DNA of 64,000 nt, taken from Collybia mongolica. Its lineage: Eukaryota > Basidiomycota > Agaricomycetes > Agaricales > Clitocybaceae. The translations under genes were made by a program, and so were the position numbers. Where the stretch lies: the NCBI GenBank assembly GCA_013420905.1, contig JAAXNY010000009.1:1426001-1490000 (forward strand). The letters run 5' to 3'. The notes below the pieces were generated by a model, which saw nothing but the letters and a program-made list of their open reading frames with translations, made no database searches and was not told the origin of the DNA. The first letter of the stretch is position 1. Each line of letters starts with the position of its first letter. Positions 20,729 to 32,579 of this stretch are shown here, one piece after another.

Positions 20729-21817
20729 CCAAATTCAATGCCAAACATTGCATGGCTGATGTTACTCTTCCAGGGCTGGACTGAAAAAAGCATCCCTTGT
20801 CAATATCATCAAACAGCAGCTCAATAAATGGCCACAACTGCAAGGGGAGCACATATGCATCCCACATCTAGTTACTCAGATATACTGTAATTTCAATCAA
20901 TTCAGCAGGTAGTGTGACCTGTAGAAGGATCTTCTGATACAGCACTCTGGCCACTGACATGGTATGCCTGAGGCTTTTTGAGGGTATTTGACAAGTATAA
21001 ATTGTTGGAAGAGAGCAACACACCATTTACAAAAACTCACCTTATCATACATAAGTCCAACTTGGTGCAGTACTTTTGTATCTAGCCACCAGCTTCTTAG
21101 TCCTTCAGTAATTGGAGACCCCTCTAAACTCTAAACTATACTAACCTAGAGGACACATAGGGACAGTAGCCTTCTCACTTAGCAACTTCCCAGCACACTT
21201 GGTATTGTCAGCATCAGACCATCATGTCAGACTCTCAGAACCTGCTCCCCTTGCTTTTGTTATACTTGATGTCTCAGGGACTGATGTTGAACTCCCAATC
21301 TACATCAACACTATAGACACATCTGGAAAAGAACTTGTGTGTTGTGACCTCTGCTATATACTGTAACTTTAGAAATAGGCCCAAAAAGAAGCTTGGAACA
21401 GGTTACCCTCCATAGGAATTCAATTGGATGTCTCAAACTGCAAAGGATTCAAGGACAATCTGGTCAACCTAAGGTCTTATTCAGCAAGTTATTTTTCAGT
21501 TGGAGAAGATAGAGATACTAAGTGAATGGGACACAAGTGCTTCTATACCTTCAGATTTGCACAGATAGAGGGGTTCAAGCAGTCTAAATACACCAGGTCC
21601 TTCAAGTCTGTTTGTTTCAGGTAACACTACACCTTCATCATCCCCACATCACACACTGCCACCACCACCAGTGTAGGGCACTGCCTCACTTGCAGCCCCA
21701 TATTGGGAGCTGCTGCCATACCATGCACTACTGCTGCCTTGGCCCCACATCACACCTTTACCACCACTGCAGGGCACTGTCTTGCTTGCAGCCCCACATT
21801 GGGAGCTGCTGCCATGT
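20729..21817. other. AT-rich debris ending in a GC-rich tandem repeat
   Basis: No gene was recognised. From about 21655 to 21815 a repeat of about 105 bases occurs nearly twice (words such as GGGCACTG, TTGCAGCCCCA, TTGGGAGCTGCTGCCAT). A related segment lies at 23604-23700, on the far side of the old solo LTR, so the LTR appears to have inserted into this repeat tract. Confidence 0.45.
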
Positions 21818-23598
21818 TGATATTGCCTGAAATTGTTTGCACTTGTAAAGTCAACAAGTAAGGCTATTAGTATCATTTCTAATAACTAAGTAAATGATAT
21901 TGGAAGGATCAGATTTGAGCTCCAAAACAGCTAATCAGAGTGAACTAGTCTAATGATTGATACATCTATTAGTATGGAGGACTATGAGTATGGACTATTA
22001 TTAGTTTCATTCACCATGCCTGGTTCCAACCTCAGTATCTTAATAGTATGTAACCATTGTAGTATGACATCATTAGTCTGGGGATCATCATTAATAGGAG
22101 AAGTAATTGTAAATTCAGGACTTGCACAACCCAAGGCCAGGGTCTAGTCAGGAGCACTTGGTGTTAACTACTGGAAAGATGGAATGCTGTGAATGACAAC
22201 TGGAATGATCAGTAAAGTAAACCCCCTATCCTGATACTAAGGCAACATCCCTTGGTTGATGGTTAGGAGAAGTAAACAACAGTGCCACATAGTTTAGAAA
22301 TAACCAATCACACTGCCAAGTGCTGATAAGAGTTTAACCAGAACTCTTAATATTAGCCAAATAATAAGTAGCAATATAAATGGCATGTATGGTGTGCATG
22401 TCAAGTTGTAAAAGATGAGTCAGCAATTAAAACACAAGCCCTTGGTGCACTGGGGGTCTTGTTTTGCATAAACTTCTCTTCCTTAAAATATTAGTTAACC
22501 ATTAGTTTGTACACTATAAATAGACTGTAGATAGGTAGCACAGAAGAAAGGAATATCACCCCCACTTTGTACTATGATAGGATATACAAATCATATTTGT
22601 TGAAACACTATTGTGCATGCAAACCAAGGATCTGATTACTTCAATTGTCTTGATTGGAATTGTCTTAAAGTGCTTGGCTAAGAGATTGCAGAATTGAAAA
22701 GTCTAGTTCATTTGGAATCTAAGATATCCCTCATTCAAGTGCAACCATGCTCATGTGATGAATTTTTTCATGCCCAGTCACTTTGGCTGGTATTGAGGAG
22801 TATTCTTTCATCTCCTCAACAAGAATCATATATCTTAGAAATGTGGCTCCTGAGAAACATGACCACAAGTGTTGTGAATGATCCTCAGGAGCCTGATTTT
22901 CTCTTAGGCTCTGCAGTTCATAGGAGATGAGTACAGATCACTCAAATGGAGTTAAGTGCACTTTATCTGCACCATGTCGAAGATGCCCAAATGTTTGCAC
23001 TTGGCTAGGTCTCATATTGCAAATCTAGGAGAATACATGCCAAAACCAAAAACCAAAAAAGGGTGAAGGAAGTAAACAAGGAGAACATATGCATATTTAT
23101 TCAATGAGAATGAGGATATCAAGTAGCATTTCATCACTCTAACTAATTGTCCAGGATTCAGATCACATGGCATGTCACAGATGTCACAAGTGGTTGTATT
23201 TGAATGAGGCATATCTTAGAATTTGTATTGTCCATTGGAATTATTAGGCACTTGGCCTTTGGTATACTTGGTACCTCTGTTTAAAGTTACTTGGACTTAT
23301 TAATCCACTTGGGATTGTTAATAATTGAATATACACTTGGTACTAAGTCAATTGGATTGGAAGCTATTATAAAAATATACCTAAGGTCTAAACACTTGTG
23401 TTAAAGCCTTGTTTAAATTGAATCAGTTTGGAAAAGTCTTTGTCTAGTACTATTAAAAACTTGTTGCTTCTACACACTTGAACCCAAACTCAAATCAGGT
23501 TCTACTGTTTGTGTGTTTAGTGTTAGATTTGGTGTGTGTATGTGTAAGAGATTACATTCATAGCATCAGCACACTTATAGCCCAGGAGTCCCCTTTCA
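21818..23598 (+). repeat. Old solo LTR of the gypsy family (copy C), CpG-depleted, with a MITE inside
   Basis: Starts TGATATTGCCTGAAATTG and ends CCCTTTCA. It aligns throughout with LTR copies A and B, including the TATAAATA word at 22517-22524. Positions that are CG in A and B are TG or CA here almost without exception (for example GTCGAC to GTCAAC, ACGGCT to ACAGCT). Without the 501-base insertion it is about 1,280 bases. No second LTR or internal region is adjacent, so it is a solo LTR. Confidence 0.88.
22719..23219. mobile_element. MITE inserted in the old LTR (501 bases)
   Basis: Terminal inverted repeats of about 29 bases start CTAAGATATCCCTCATTCAA at the left; the right end is TTGAATGAGGCATATCTTAG. 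They match at 26 of 29 positions by eye. The segment is absent from LTR copies A and B, which defines its limits independently of the repeats. The target duplication is unclear (perhaps AAT). No coding capacity was seen. Confidence 0.8.
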
Positions 23599-24137
23599 AT
23601 GACATGCACTGCTGCTGCCTTGGCCCCACATCACCACCAACACAGGGTGGCCCCACATTGGGAGCCACCACTTGCCCACTGCTGCCACTGCCACCACCAC
23701 AATTCACCACCCCCCGCCCTTATGATTATAATTATAATTATTATCATTATTATTTGTAGTAAAATAAATTAATCACAGCCAATCATGTGAACAAGGATCA
23801 GAGTCTGGTACATAGTCTAAGGCCAGTCTATAGACTACCAGACAGTAAAATTGTAGTCTATTAGTAATCTAAGAACAGTTCATAGACTGTCTAGTAGAGT
23901 CTACATATACTTGTGGGAGACTGTAAAGTACAACACTTGCACATAATATTATGATCAACAAAAAAGCAAAAAGATCCAGCTAGCCACTCAGCAAGTACAA
24001 GGCTCTACCTTGTATCCCTCATAGGGATGATTCACAAATCCTATTTGCTACCAATAAACAGATCACAACACAACAAATATAGTTTACAAAGTTTCATTGT
24101 CAAAACATTTGTGTTCTTTGGACTGTAATAAAGTATA
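23599..24137. other. Spacer between old LTR and the monooxygenase gene
   Basis: Holds a GC-rich repeat remnant (23604-23710, related to 21655-21815), a short ATT/ATA-type microsatellite around 23725-23755, and the presumed 3' flank of the monooxygenase gene. No gene was seen. Confidence 0.5.
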
Positions 24138-26607
24138 TTACAGGCCATAAAAGACATCAGCAATCCAAGCTACAACATAGACAATACCATTCAAGGAAAG
24201 ATAGAACAGCATTGGTATCAGTCCCATGATAAGATTTCCAATAATGCCTCGCCGAACAATGGTGTCCCAAAGTTCTGTTTTAATGACTTGTGGGGCAATG
24301 GAAGAGCGAAAAGGTCCAATCAGTCGGTAGAATGGTGTAAAAGCTGCTCCAAAACTCAAAAATCCTATCAGCTTTGTATAGACTCTTGGATACAGTGAGT
24401 GAACACATACCAATAGCATAAGAGAACATGGGTACCATACTCCAGCCATAGTTCACCAAGACCAGGAGCTGCCCCTATGTCCCTGGCAAGTGTGCTTATA
24501 TATGCTGAATAGTCAACACCATTCTTAATGCGAGAGTTTTCTTTGAAAAGAAGATGATAATGTGCAGGATGTAGGGTATTTTTCAGGCTACCCTTCAACA
24601 ATGTTATCCAGAAAAAGGCTTGCATCTCCGCAAGGGGAGGTATTGCACCTGAAAAAGGAAAGTAGTAAAACATTTGCAAGACAGAAATAAAAGTTTAAGT
24701 GCTCACCAACACCAGGCCTGACAAAACCTATAAATGCAACAGTTTCGTCACCATCTTTCACAACATTTCGTATATTGGCATCGCCTGGAGTAGGGTAGTT
24801 GCTTTTCTTATCTAGGAATTCAAATTCCTGTGTGTATCCAGTGGCATATATGACCAAATCCGGCCGCACAATACGGTCTGCCATTCTAATAGCATCTTTG
24901 CGGTGAATCGATGGAAATACCGCACAGCCATTGGGGAGGAACTCAGTTGGAAATGGTGCAAAATCAATGATAAACTCTGTTTGAGGTGGTGAATCCTCTG
25001 GAGGATCAATATAGCGAGAAATATGGTCAAAAAATTTGGGACGGTTCCGGTATGGTCTGTTGATGTAAGGCATAGCCTTGTGTGACTAACAAAGAAAAAT
25101 GACATTGATGACAGAGTAAGAATGAATTAGATGAGATTACAGGACAGCCAGGAGAACTAACTTTGTTCAAAAAGACATAAGCTCGACCTAAACGATCAGG
25201 TTCGAGCTCCCCAACCTAGAAGGCAATTTGGGAAGTACATGTACAAATTAGTGGATTAATATGAAATTAGACGACATACCCATTGATTGCATCCAGCCTG
25301 AGTACCTTTTGTTTGAGTATCAGTTAGTAAATAGTCCACCTTTCCAGTTGATGAAGGAAGACACTGTACCGGTAAGGACCCATAGCAAGCGCTTGAGGAC
25401 AAAATCCGAAATACTGAAAGTAAAAAACAGTGCATTGCAGTGTATTCAATATATGGAAAGGGGGCTTACAACCAACGGATGTGGTTCGCGGCAACCCAAG
25501 GATGCTATTGACCAATCATGAGCCTAACGAGAAATGATAGTAAGTTGCGGAGAGAACATACAACATAGGCTGTTTCTCCCAAATTTGTAATCAGGGAATC
25601 AATAGGTAGCGGGTTGTTTGAAGCAAATTTGTAACCAAATATTTCAAAGTCGTTCTGTGAACAAGTGACATGGATAGTACCTAATGAACATATTTTGATT
25701 AAACCACAACTTACCAAGGCTTTGGGAAAGGATAAAAATCTGAACAAACGGTTCAAAGACAGCACACACAGTATCGGAGGGAAACACATACCCTGACCTA
25801 GAACAAAGGATAACTTCCTTCGCCCCCGCTTTCACAGCCTCGTATGCAATATCCATGCCTGTTTCGCCAGTACCAAGTATCATGACGTGCCGTTCTTCGA
25901 GCTGACTTCTCGACTTGTAGTCGTGTGAATGATAGACTACAGGTGAATTTTCCATATTCAGACGACAAACATGCTCCAAGCCTGGAACAGACGGGATGTT
26001 AGGTACAACATGGAGGCCAGTGCACAAGGCAATGTGAGTGACACAAATCGTTCTTGGAGCTATCAGGGTAAGGATGGAAGCGAGCCAGAGTTATGTTCGA
26101 CATACCTGATTCCCATCCACTTGGTGGCCCAGAAACCCGTTGAATATATGATATAAGATGACCCCCTCCTTCATTTCTACATATTTTGATGACCTTTGTG
26201 TTCAATTGAATCCGGCTTGCGATACGGAAATGCTTGCAATATGCCCTGAGGTATTCAACATATTGCTGGGTCGATGGTTAGCCCGTAGGGTGGTAGTATT
26301 AGAGTGGTGCCATGTACCTCTAATGTTACATGATCAGCGTGAGAAAGAGGGAGGCGGAAGTCAGAAAAGCAGGTTAGCTGTTTCGACGACACCAAGTGCG
26401 AATTCTGAAAAGATAACGTTAGTTCTATGATAGACTGTGGCGCTTGAACGTGTGCACTTCGTACGACCGGTATTTAAAGGTTCCTCCTATATCGTCTTCT
26501 TGTTCCAATACAATTGGGTCAAAGGGAAAGTCAGGACTAGCTGCTTCAAGGAGGGATTTGCAGGTGACAAGACCCGAGGGTCCTGCGCCGATGATTGCAA
26601 CTTTCAT
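24138..26607 (-). CDS. Flavin-containing monooxygenase (FMO-like), 13 exons
   Basis: FAD- and NADPH-dependent oxygenase of the fungal FMO family, which oxygenates nucleophilic N or S or acts in secondary metabolism; the substrate is unknown. The first exon (26607-26458) carries the FAD motif GAGPSG. Exon 4 carries the NADPH motif GTGETG, preceded by ALCTGLHVVPNIP and followed by YHSHDYKS (FMO fingerprint region, somewhat divergent). The C-terminal half has the conserved YATGYTQEFEF, then PYINRPYRNRPKF and ETVAFIGFVRPGVG. The end is hydrophobic (GNLIMGLIPMLFYLSLNGIV) and probably anchors the protein in the ER membrane. Frame and family conservation support 13 exons, including micro-exons of 25 and 26 bases (FLSFPKAL and TQAGCNQW). 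All joins stay in frame, so the gene seems functional. Confidence 0.92.
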
Positions 26608-27338
26608 CTGTTCAAAGATATGTCCTGTATCCAGCCGATGAATGTGATAAGTATATGTTCAAAGAGGTGAGAGTTGATGCAGATGCACGACGGGTCGACT
26701 GGCGCTGGTGTAATATCCCAGGCTTAGCCAATCATATACTTTAAAAATAGAAGCATGAACGTCAGAGTCGGCGAGTGTCCCCCCACTTCCTCACTTTATC
26801 AAGTCGGCAAGCGCATCCTAAACGACGCTCAACCTCTCGCCGTTAAAATATCAAAGGATTGATACGTACGATATTTCCGTGTCTGAACGCCCGGCGTTCC
26901 ATGTGGGCAAATCTGTTTCGTGTTGGGCGTGGTGACACAGGTCTTGCATCTGGCCCAAAAGTTGTTTGCTTCTATAGCGTGTGGCTTCGCGCAGAGACGA
27001 GGACGTTAATTGTAAATCTAGGACGCGCCAGGAGGTTTCTTTTCTTTTTATATCTCAAGATATGTTATGTCCTCCTACCCCTCCTCTTGCTGCATGCACA
27101 TTTACCCGATACACACATGTTGGCGGTTATTCTTCGTACATATATGCAGAGAGAAGTGAAAATATCTAAACTTGTCATTGAATATACTTTAGAGATTAGT
27201 ATGACATCAATATCCTATGTTCGTTTTCTGGCACCCCGAAGCGCAATGAAGAGACTTATCTTGAAACCGTATCTAAATATAATATTTTATAGAAATCAAA
27301 TAAATTTAAGTGAGCGGGAATAGAAATAATCCTCGAGG
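26608..27338. promoter_or_regulatory. Intergenic region upstream of the monooxygenase, 3' of SOG2
   Basis: Both flanking genes run leftward, so this 730-base spacer holds the FMO promoter and the SOG2 terminator. The CpG content is that of host DNA. A 154-codon plus-strand frame (26859-27323) has no recognisable motif and is probably spurious. Confidence 0.5.
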
Positions 27339-30300
27339 TCACCCTGGGTCAGCGGTGTCCGTATGTGTTTCCCGACCCCGAAGCCGTTTAATCACGGGAA
27401 TTTTGAACGTTTGTGTAGGTAAAGCACTTCGGGGCATGTCGTGGGAGGGAAAAAGGGGCAGCTTGTATTTGTCCGAAGGCTGAGCGCTTTTACTTCGAGA
27501 GAGGTTGGCCCCAAGTCGATTCTCGTCCAGAGTCGATGAACTAGATGAAGCGGCGGACATACTGAACATTGGTGAATACGGTCGGGAAGCAGATGGAGAA
27601 AACGAGGAGACATGCAAGAGGATAGCAAATTCTTCTGTTGAGTTTGTCAGCTTGACCATGTTAGTACGTAAAGACGAGGGTACGGTGCGTGGGCTTCCGT
27701 GTATTTTAATGATATTTGACAAGTGAACAACGGTCTGTAATGGGAAGTTAGCAAACGAAAATACAATACTACCCATAGTACCTTGAGAAAAATATGTGCG
27801 TCCTCTCGCAGCAGGTTCCTATCTTCGACAGATTCATTTTCTTGGATTGCACGAATCGTTTCGGAGAGTCTCGCGGTAACTGCACGAGCGCTCTCAAGTG
27901 TGTCTCTCATGGAGTGCTTCGCGTCTAAAACGTCGCCTAGTAAGTCTTCCATCATATCCCAAACTTTGGGTGCGACTTCGACAGCTGCCTGGACTGCCTG
28001 AACCGCCTCTTTATCCACCTGAGTCTTAGAGTTGGATGGGAGATCCAAGAATGTTGTTTTCGAAGGGATCGATGGTGACGAGGATGTTGAAGTTTGTAAA
28101 GATATTTGCGATGCCTGGCGTGAGTGTTGGTTGCGAAAACTTTCTGTAACACTTGTGTGAGGCGCGAACGTTGACATAGAGGCCAATGGGACCGGATTCG
28201 TAGACGACGAAGCGGATAACGGAAACGTTGTTTGCCTTTTTGGGGCACGCAAAGTCGGTGTATGTAGGGCTATGCCTGATACAACACCTCCGAACGTGCC
28301 TGGAACGTCGTCGTATGAAGGCAACTTCTTGCCAATTTCGACATCCTTGGAACTGAACGAGCCAGCATGACGGCGAGCTGTTCGGACCCTACCCGCTCCG
28401 CCGATTGGGCCTGAACCAACCGGGTGAGGCCTTAGGGACAATCCAGTAGACTCTGATTGTCCTGAAACTTGAGGCATTGGTGCAGCAAGCATTTCCGAAC
28501 TCTCTCCGTTCGTTAAAGGTGTTGAGAATGTTTTCGTGCGGAGTAAAGGCTTGATGGCTTCTATGTTTGGGACCATGGCTTGCCATGCAGAAGAAATCTC
28601 TGCGGATGCGGCATACAACTCTAAGAGGATCCATCGCGAGTAACGTACATCATCATCGGTGGCTATGACTTTGAGTTGCAGGCCTAATACGCCAACAGCT
28701 TTCCCAAATACTGCGACAGTATCCCTACAACTCTCGACAACTCCCCGACATACCGCAGGTGGAGGAGTCGTCTTTCTACTCATCGCATCAAACCGATCCA
28801 ATGAGTTTATAAGTTGCACCATATCAGTGGTGGCGGGATCAAGAACTTTCTTTAGCACAGATGAAAGTCGGTCATCTATGGCGTAGAGCATGTAATGCTC
28901 GAGTGTTTGGTAGACTTGACACACGGCGAAAAGAATACTTCGGGCTGAATCAATAAGACAGAGCAGGGCCTGTGACAGTGAATTTGAGGAGGGTAAAGTG
29001 GAAAGTCGACGAAAGTATGAGTTTCGCTCCAACGCCATAGAAGGTACGGATCGCGTGGGAGATGATTGATTGGTACCGTTAGGGTGAGGCCTTGAAAACT
29101 GAGAGGTAGAACCGAAAGATGAGCCTGAATCTTGGCGGTATGGAATGGACGATGATATTGGAAAGCCGTCATGATACTTGCCACTGGTGAGAGTGATGAT
29201 TGAAGAGTCTGTGTAAGGCAGGGCCGGAACCTTCCGAGAAAAGTTCAACTTCGCTATTCGTAGATCAGGCATGCTCTTCTTCTCCGAAAGTTCTGAGCGA
29301 CTGGGGCTGCTTAATCCTTCGGCGTATGATGCATTTCGTGTATGGTGTTGAGGATTCGAGTGATTTGAACCACTAAGCATACTGTCATCATGAAATACTT
29401 CAGTATCAACAGGACTAGGGAGATAGCTTTCCAGCGAGCGTGTAGGTGATGCTTCACTACTGTACGATCGAAGAATACCCAGATGTAACGGTGGTGGGCG
29501 TTCCGATTCGTATGTGGGACTGGGAGGTTCGAACTCTTGAAGGGACTCTGCAATGGAGGACATAGACATGTTGGAATCCACAGAGATTGAACGCACATGG
29601 GGGGTATGTCCTGCTTTGAATTCAATATTTTCGTGCGTTGGAAATTTCCAAAAGTTATAGTTGTCCCTGCTATAGAAATGTAAGACCAGATTTTACGAGC
29701 GAGCGATATACACACAAGTGATTGTCTAGATCTCGTTGCTCGTTGTGTATAGTATCGTCACGGGATTTCATATTTGTATTATGACTCTCTATCCACATCT
29801 GAAGGCTTTTGATCCAATCTTTCATGGATTGCTCTGGCTCGGGGTTGTATTCATATTCCACCACAGTCCTAGGGGGCCATTCGATGGGATTACGGTCCAC
29901 CTGGAGAACTTCCAGGTTGTAGAATTGGGTTAGGTATGATGGAAGCCGAGTTACTTTGTTTCGCGATAAACTAAATACCTAAGTCAAAGTTCAAATGTCG
30001 ATACCAAGGGTGATACAAAAAAGGATATACCCGAAGTTGAACAAGGTGACCAGCTTGTGTGGGGAACCTCTTGATTTTGTTGTGACTGATGTCCAAAGTG
30101 TCAAGGGAAGGCATGAGGGTCAACTGAGGGGTGATTAGCACGCCATTCGTAAAGTGGTTGAACCAAATTCCCACCACATCAGGGAAAACTGAGAAGCTAT
30201 TGTGCTTCAAGTTCAGATACCGCAGGCGAGACAGAAGCGCGAATTCAGTTGGGAGGGTAGTGAGGCGGTTGTTTCCTAGCGCAATCCTAAAGTAATCGTT

Positions 30301-30583
30301 CGATTTATAAGCGTTATGAGGAGTGTAAATTCCCTGAAAAGTTAACATGCCTCTTCACAGGACTTTCATCCTCTGGTGTGGCTCGGCCTATGGTAGCCAG
30401 TTCTTCCGCGGCCAAAACTCCAACGTTCGTCAAGTTCATTTTGGAGAACATAAGGGTGGCGCCATTGTCAGACGAACGTTGTATTGCCTCTGATATATGG
30501 ATTGTGTTCAAGGAGGCGGAGGAGACGTTGGTCTTGCTTGAGTGTGGCGAGGCAGAGATATGAGGATCCACATCAAGAGTCAT
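27339..30583 (-). CDS. SOG2: SOG2-like leucine-rich repeat protein of the RAM signalling network
   Basis: SOG2 is the leucine-rich repeat scaffold of the RAM/MOR pathway, which acts with Cbk1-Mob2 kinase in polarised growth and cell separation. The N-terminal exon starts [17 protein letters not shown]. Exons between about 30273 and 29850 encode repeats such as [30 protein letters not shown] and [16 protein letters not shown] long Ser/Pro-rich, disordered middle follows in the 29.6-kb exon. Then comes the SOG2 domain ([40 protein letters not shown]) and a second conserved helical part near 28000-27780. The last exon ends in a Ser-rich tail at 27339. The join near 30355 fits best as a GC-AG intron (exon ends AAG AG, intron starts GCATGT). 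The other introns are GT-AG. Confidence 0.9.
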
Positions 30584-30887
30584 TATGAAGGATAAAAGTT
30601 CCAGTTGTTGAGAGCACGATGGAGCAGTGCTGGTATCCCACTAACACGATCATCGACTTTCCAACCAGTTTTGAAAGCGTTGACGGCAGTCAATGTTTAA
30701 TCATAATTCGAATTTATTGTAATTTGTGTGCACAACTTGTGGCTGTGTCTACATTTCCTGAGAAATACTCAGGCCTCCAGGTTTATTGATTTACTGCGAA
30801 CCTCACAAACTAGCATTTGACTTGTATATACCACATGTTTTATGTTAACCATATGACCAAAGGCAAAAAAAAAAGTTCATGCCTCCT

Positions 30888-32336
30888 TCAAAACCATATG
30901 GAGATAGAGAAGCTGGTCGTTTCACTTCTCATGGCGTGCCACCAGCCAGGAGGAATGAATAGAAAATCCCCTGGATTAAGCCTTCCACCTAGAGCTTTTG
31001 GAACGACCCGATCCCGGAAGTGCGGAAACTCAGAATTTACTGGGGAAAATACATCTACACGAGATGTGTTTATCATGGAAGGGTTGATAGGTGTGGGGTC
31101 ACTGGCAGTAGATTTTGGGTACGGATACATACAATCTGTAAAGTCGGGTGGCGCGAGCCAGACGGTCTTGTGGCCCACCACTTGTACTATGCAGCAACAT
31201 CAGTCAGAAGACCAAGGCATTAGGATATAAGCTCACTAAAAGTATTAAAATAGGGATCCTGATATGTACTGAAAATTTAGACCATGAAGCACTTAGAATC
31301 GGTCGACTCACTGTGTGTGCAGGAGAAACGGTCCCTGCTGGGCCGAGCCATGCACTAATCGCCAGTTCGTCGTCGTTCCCTGGTGGATGATGATTAGGGA
31401 ACATATCTGGGTCAACCGATGCATAGACATAGTCTGGTATGATAATATCGGCACGAAGTCCAGGGAATTGAAGTAGCAAGTCATGCTGTGCGAGGTATGT
31501 GATATCTGAAGGGGGGGGAGGGCGGGGTTGGTCCGTAAGATCGAGGGAAGTGAGGAGATCATCCCAACTCATTAGTGTCTGCGTCCACTTCTCTGATCGA
31601 TAATCCTTTCCGACCTCGACGGGCACGATACGTCCAGGTCCAGAGACGGAGCGTAGATAAGACGATGAAAACCAAGGGTGTTCCCTCATGGCAGGCCAGT
31701 TTTGAGCATAGTCCCGTAAAATGAACGGTTCTCTTGCCAAACGTGATTGGAAGGTAAGGACCGAAGGAAAGTCGGACAGGATGGGAATGTGAAGGTGTAT
31801 AGTTTGAAGGGGAAGGACATCGCTGGCATAGGCCAACGGAAGGGAAGCCTCTCCTCCTGCATAAGGAGCGAGAATGAAATACGTTCGTTGGATTGTCTCA
31901 ATGAGGGATATAATCAAGTCAATTCTACCTCCAGCACGCCCACAAATAATGACGACGCGATCTAGGATGGAAATTGACTGATCTGCAGTCGACGCATCGA
32001 TATCTGCCAATGCTCTGAGAATCGAAGCATCACAATACAATCTCATCCATCCTCTCAGCCCGGAGCCTGACTCGGAAGCCATCTTTGCGTGAGCCATGCC
32101 AATGAGCTCTTCTAGAGCCTCCCGAGAACGTTGAGTGGAAGATCCAGCAAGGGTATCCGCGGCGCTGGAACGCAGGGCCTCCCAGTTCTCTTGACCAGAG
32201 CAGAGTAGTGCTTAATGCTTGTGAGGGTCACAGTGGTTTGTATTGACAAAAGAATTTTAATACCTGCAGTTAAGGGGTTTCCAGGGTTGTTCAACTCTTC
32301 AGCAAGAAAGTGGATGTATGGGATTTGCCATTCCAT
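30888..32336 (-). CDS. JmjC-domain protein (JMJD5/KDM8-like, cupin-8 type)
   Basis: Probable Fe(II)/2-oxoglutarate oxygenase that hydroxylates a protein side chain or acts on histones. The N-terminus (MEWQIPYIHFLAEELNNPG) leads to a helical region. The JmjC part has EPFILRDYAQNWPAM, then IVPVEVGKDYRSEKWTQTLM, a close match to the JMJD5 subfamily. The iron ligands are split by an intron: SPAHT ends one exon and DPYFNTF starts the next, giving H-T-D. The third ligand is in IPPGWWHAMRS near the C-terminus, before the end SFSISIWF. At least four exons are needed: 32336-about 32262, about 32200-31310, a short one near 31240, and 31190-30888. All ligands are present, so it is predicted active. It is divergent from MOT1. 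Confidence 0.87.
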
Positions 32337-32579
32337 TATAGGCCGTTTTTTTGGTGGAGACTTCCGTGCAGAACAGTGAGCATTCTATCTCTTTTCCGCA
32401 GATCAAAATAAAACCATTCCACTTTTGGAAGGAAACGTGACTGTCACAAGGGCAAGTCACACACAACGAGAGGAGATTTAAAGGCGAGTCTCTGCGGCGC
32501 GAAGAAATTCCCCCCGTAAACAAGCCAAAACATCTCACCTAACGACGTCCAGAAGCCGGCCCGGTTAGCCCCTTACGGT
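32337..32579. promoter_or_regulatory. Divergent promoter between the JmjC gene and MOT1
   Basis: Only 243 bases separate the two start codons. The segment is moderately CpG-rich with no clear TATA box; the sequence GGCCCGGTTAGCCCC lies close to the MOT1 start. Shared or coupled regulation is likely from the arrangement alone. Confidence 0.6.

Noticed and set aside
26859..27323. 154-codon plus-strand frame between the monooxygenase and SOG2
   Set aside because: No motif, unusual composition, and it lies in the expected promoter/terminator spacer of two leftward genes.
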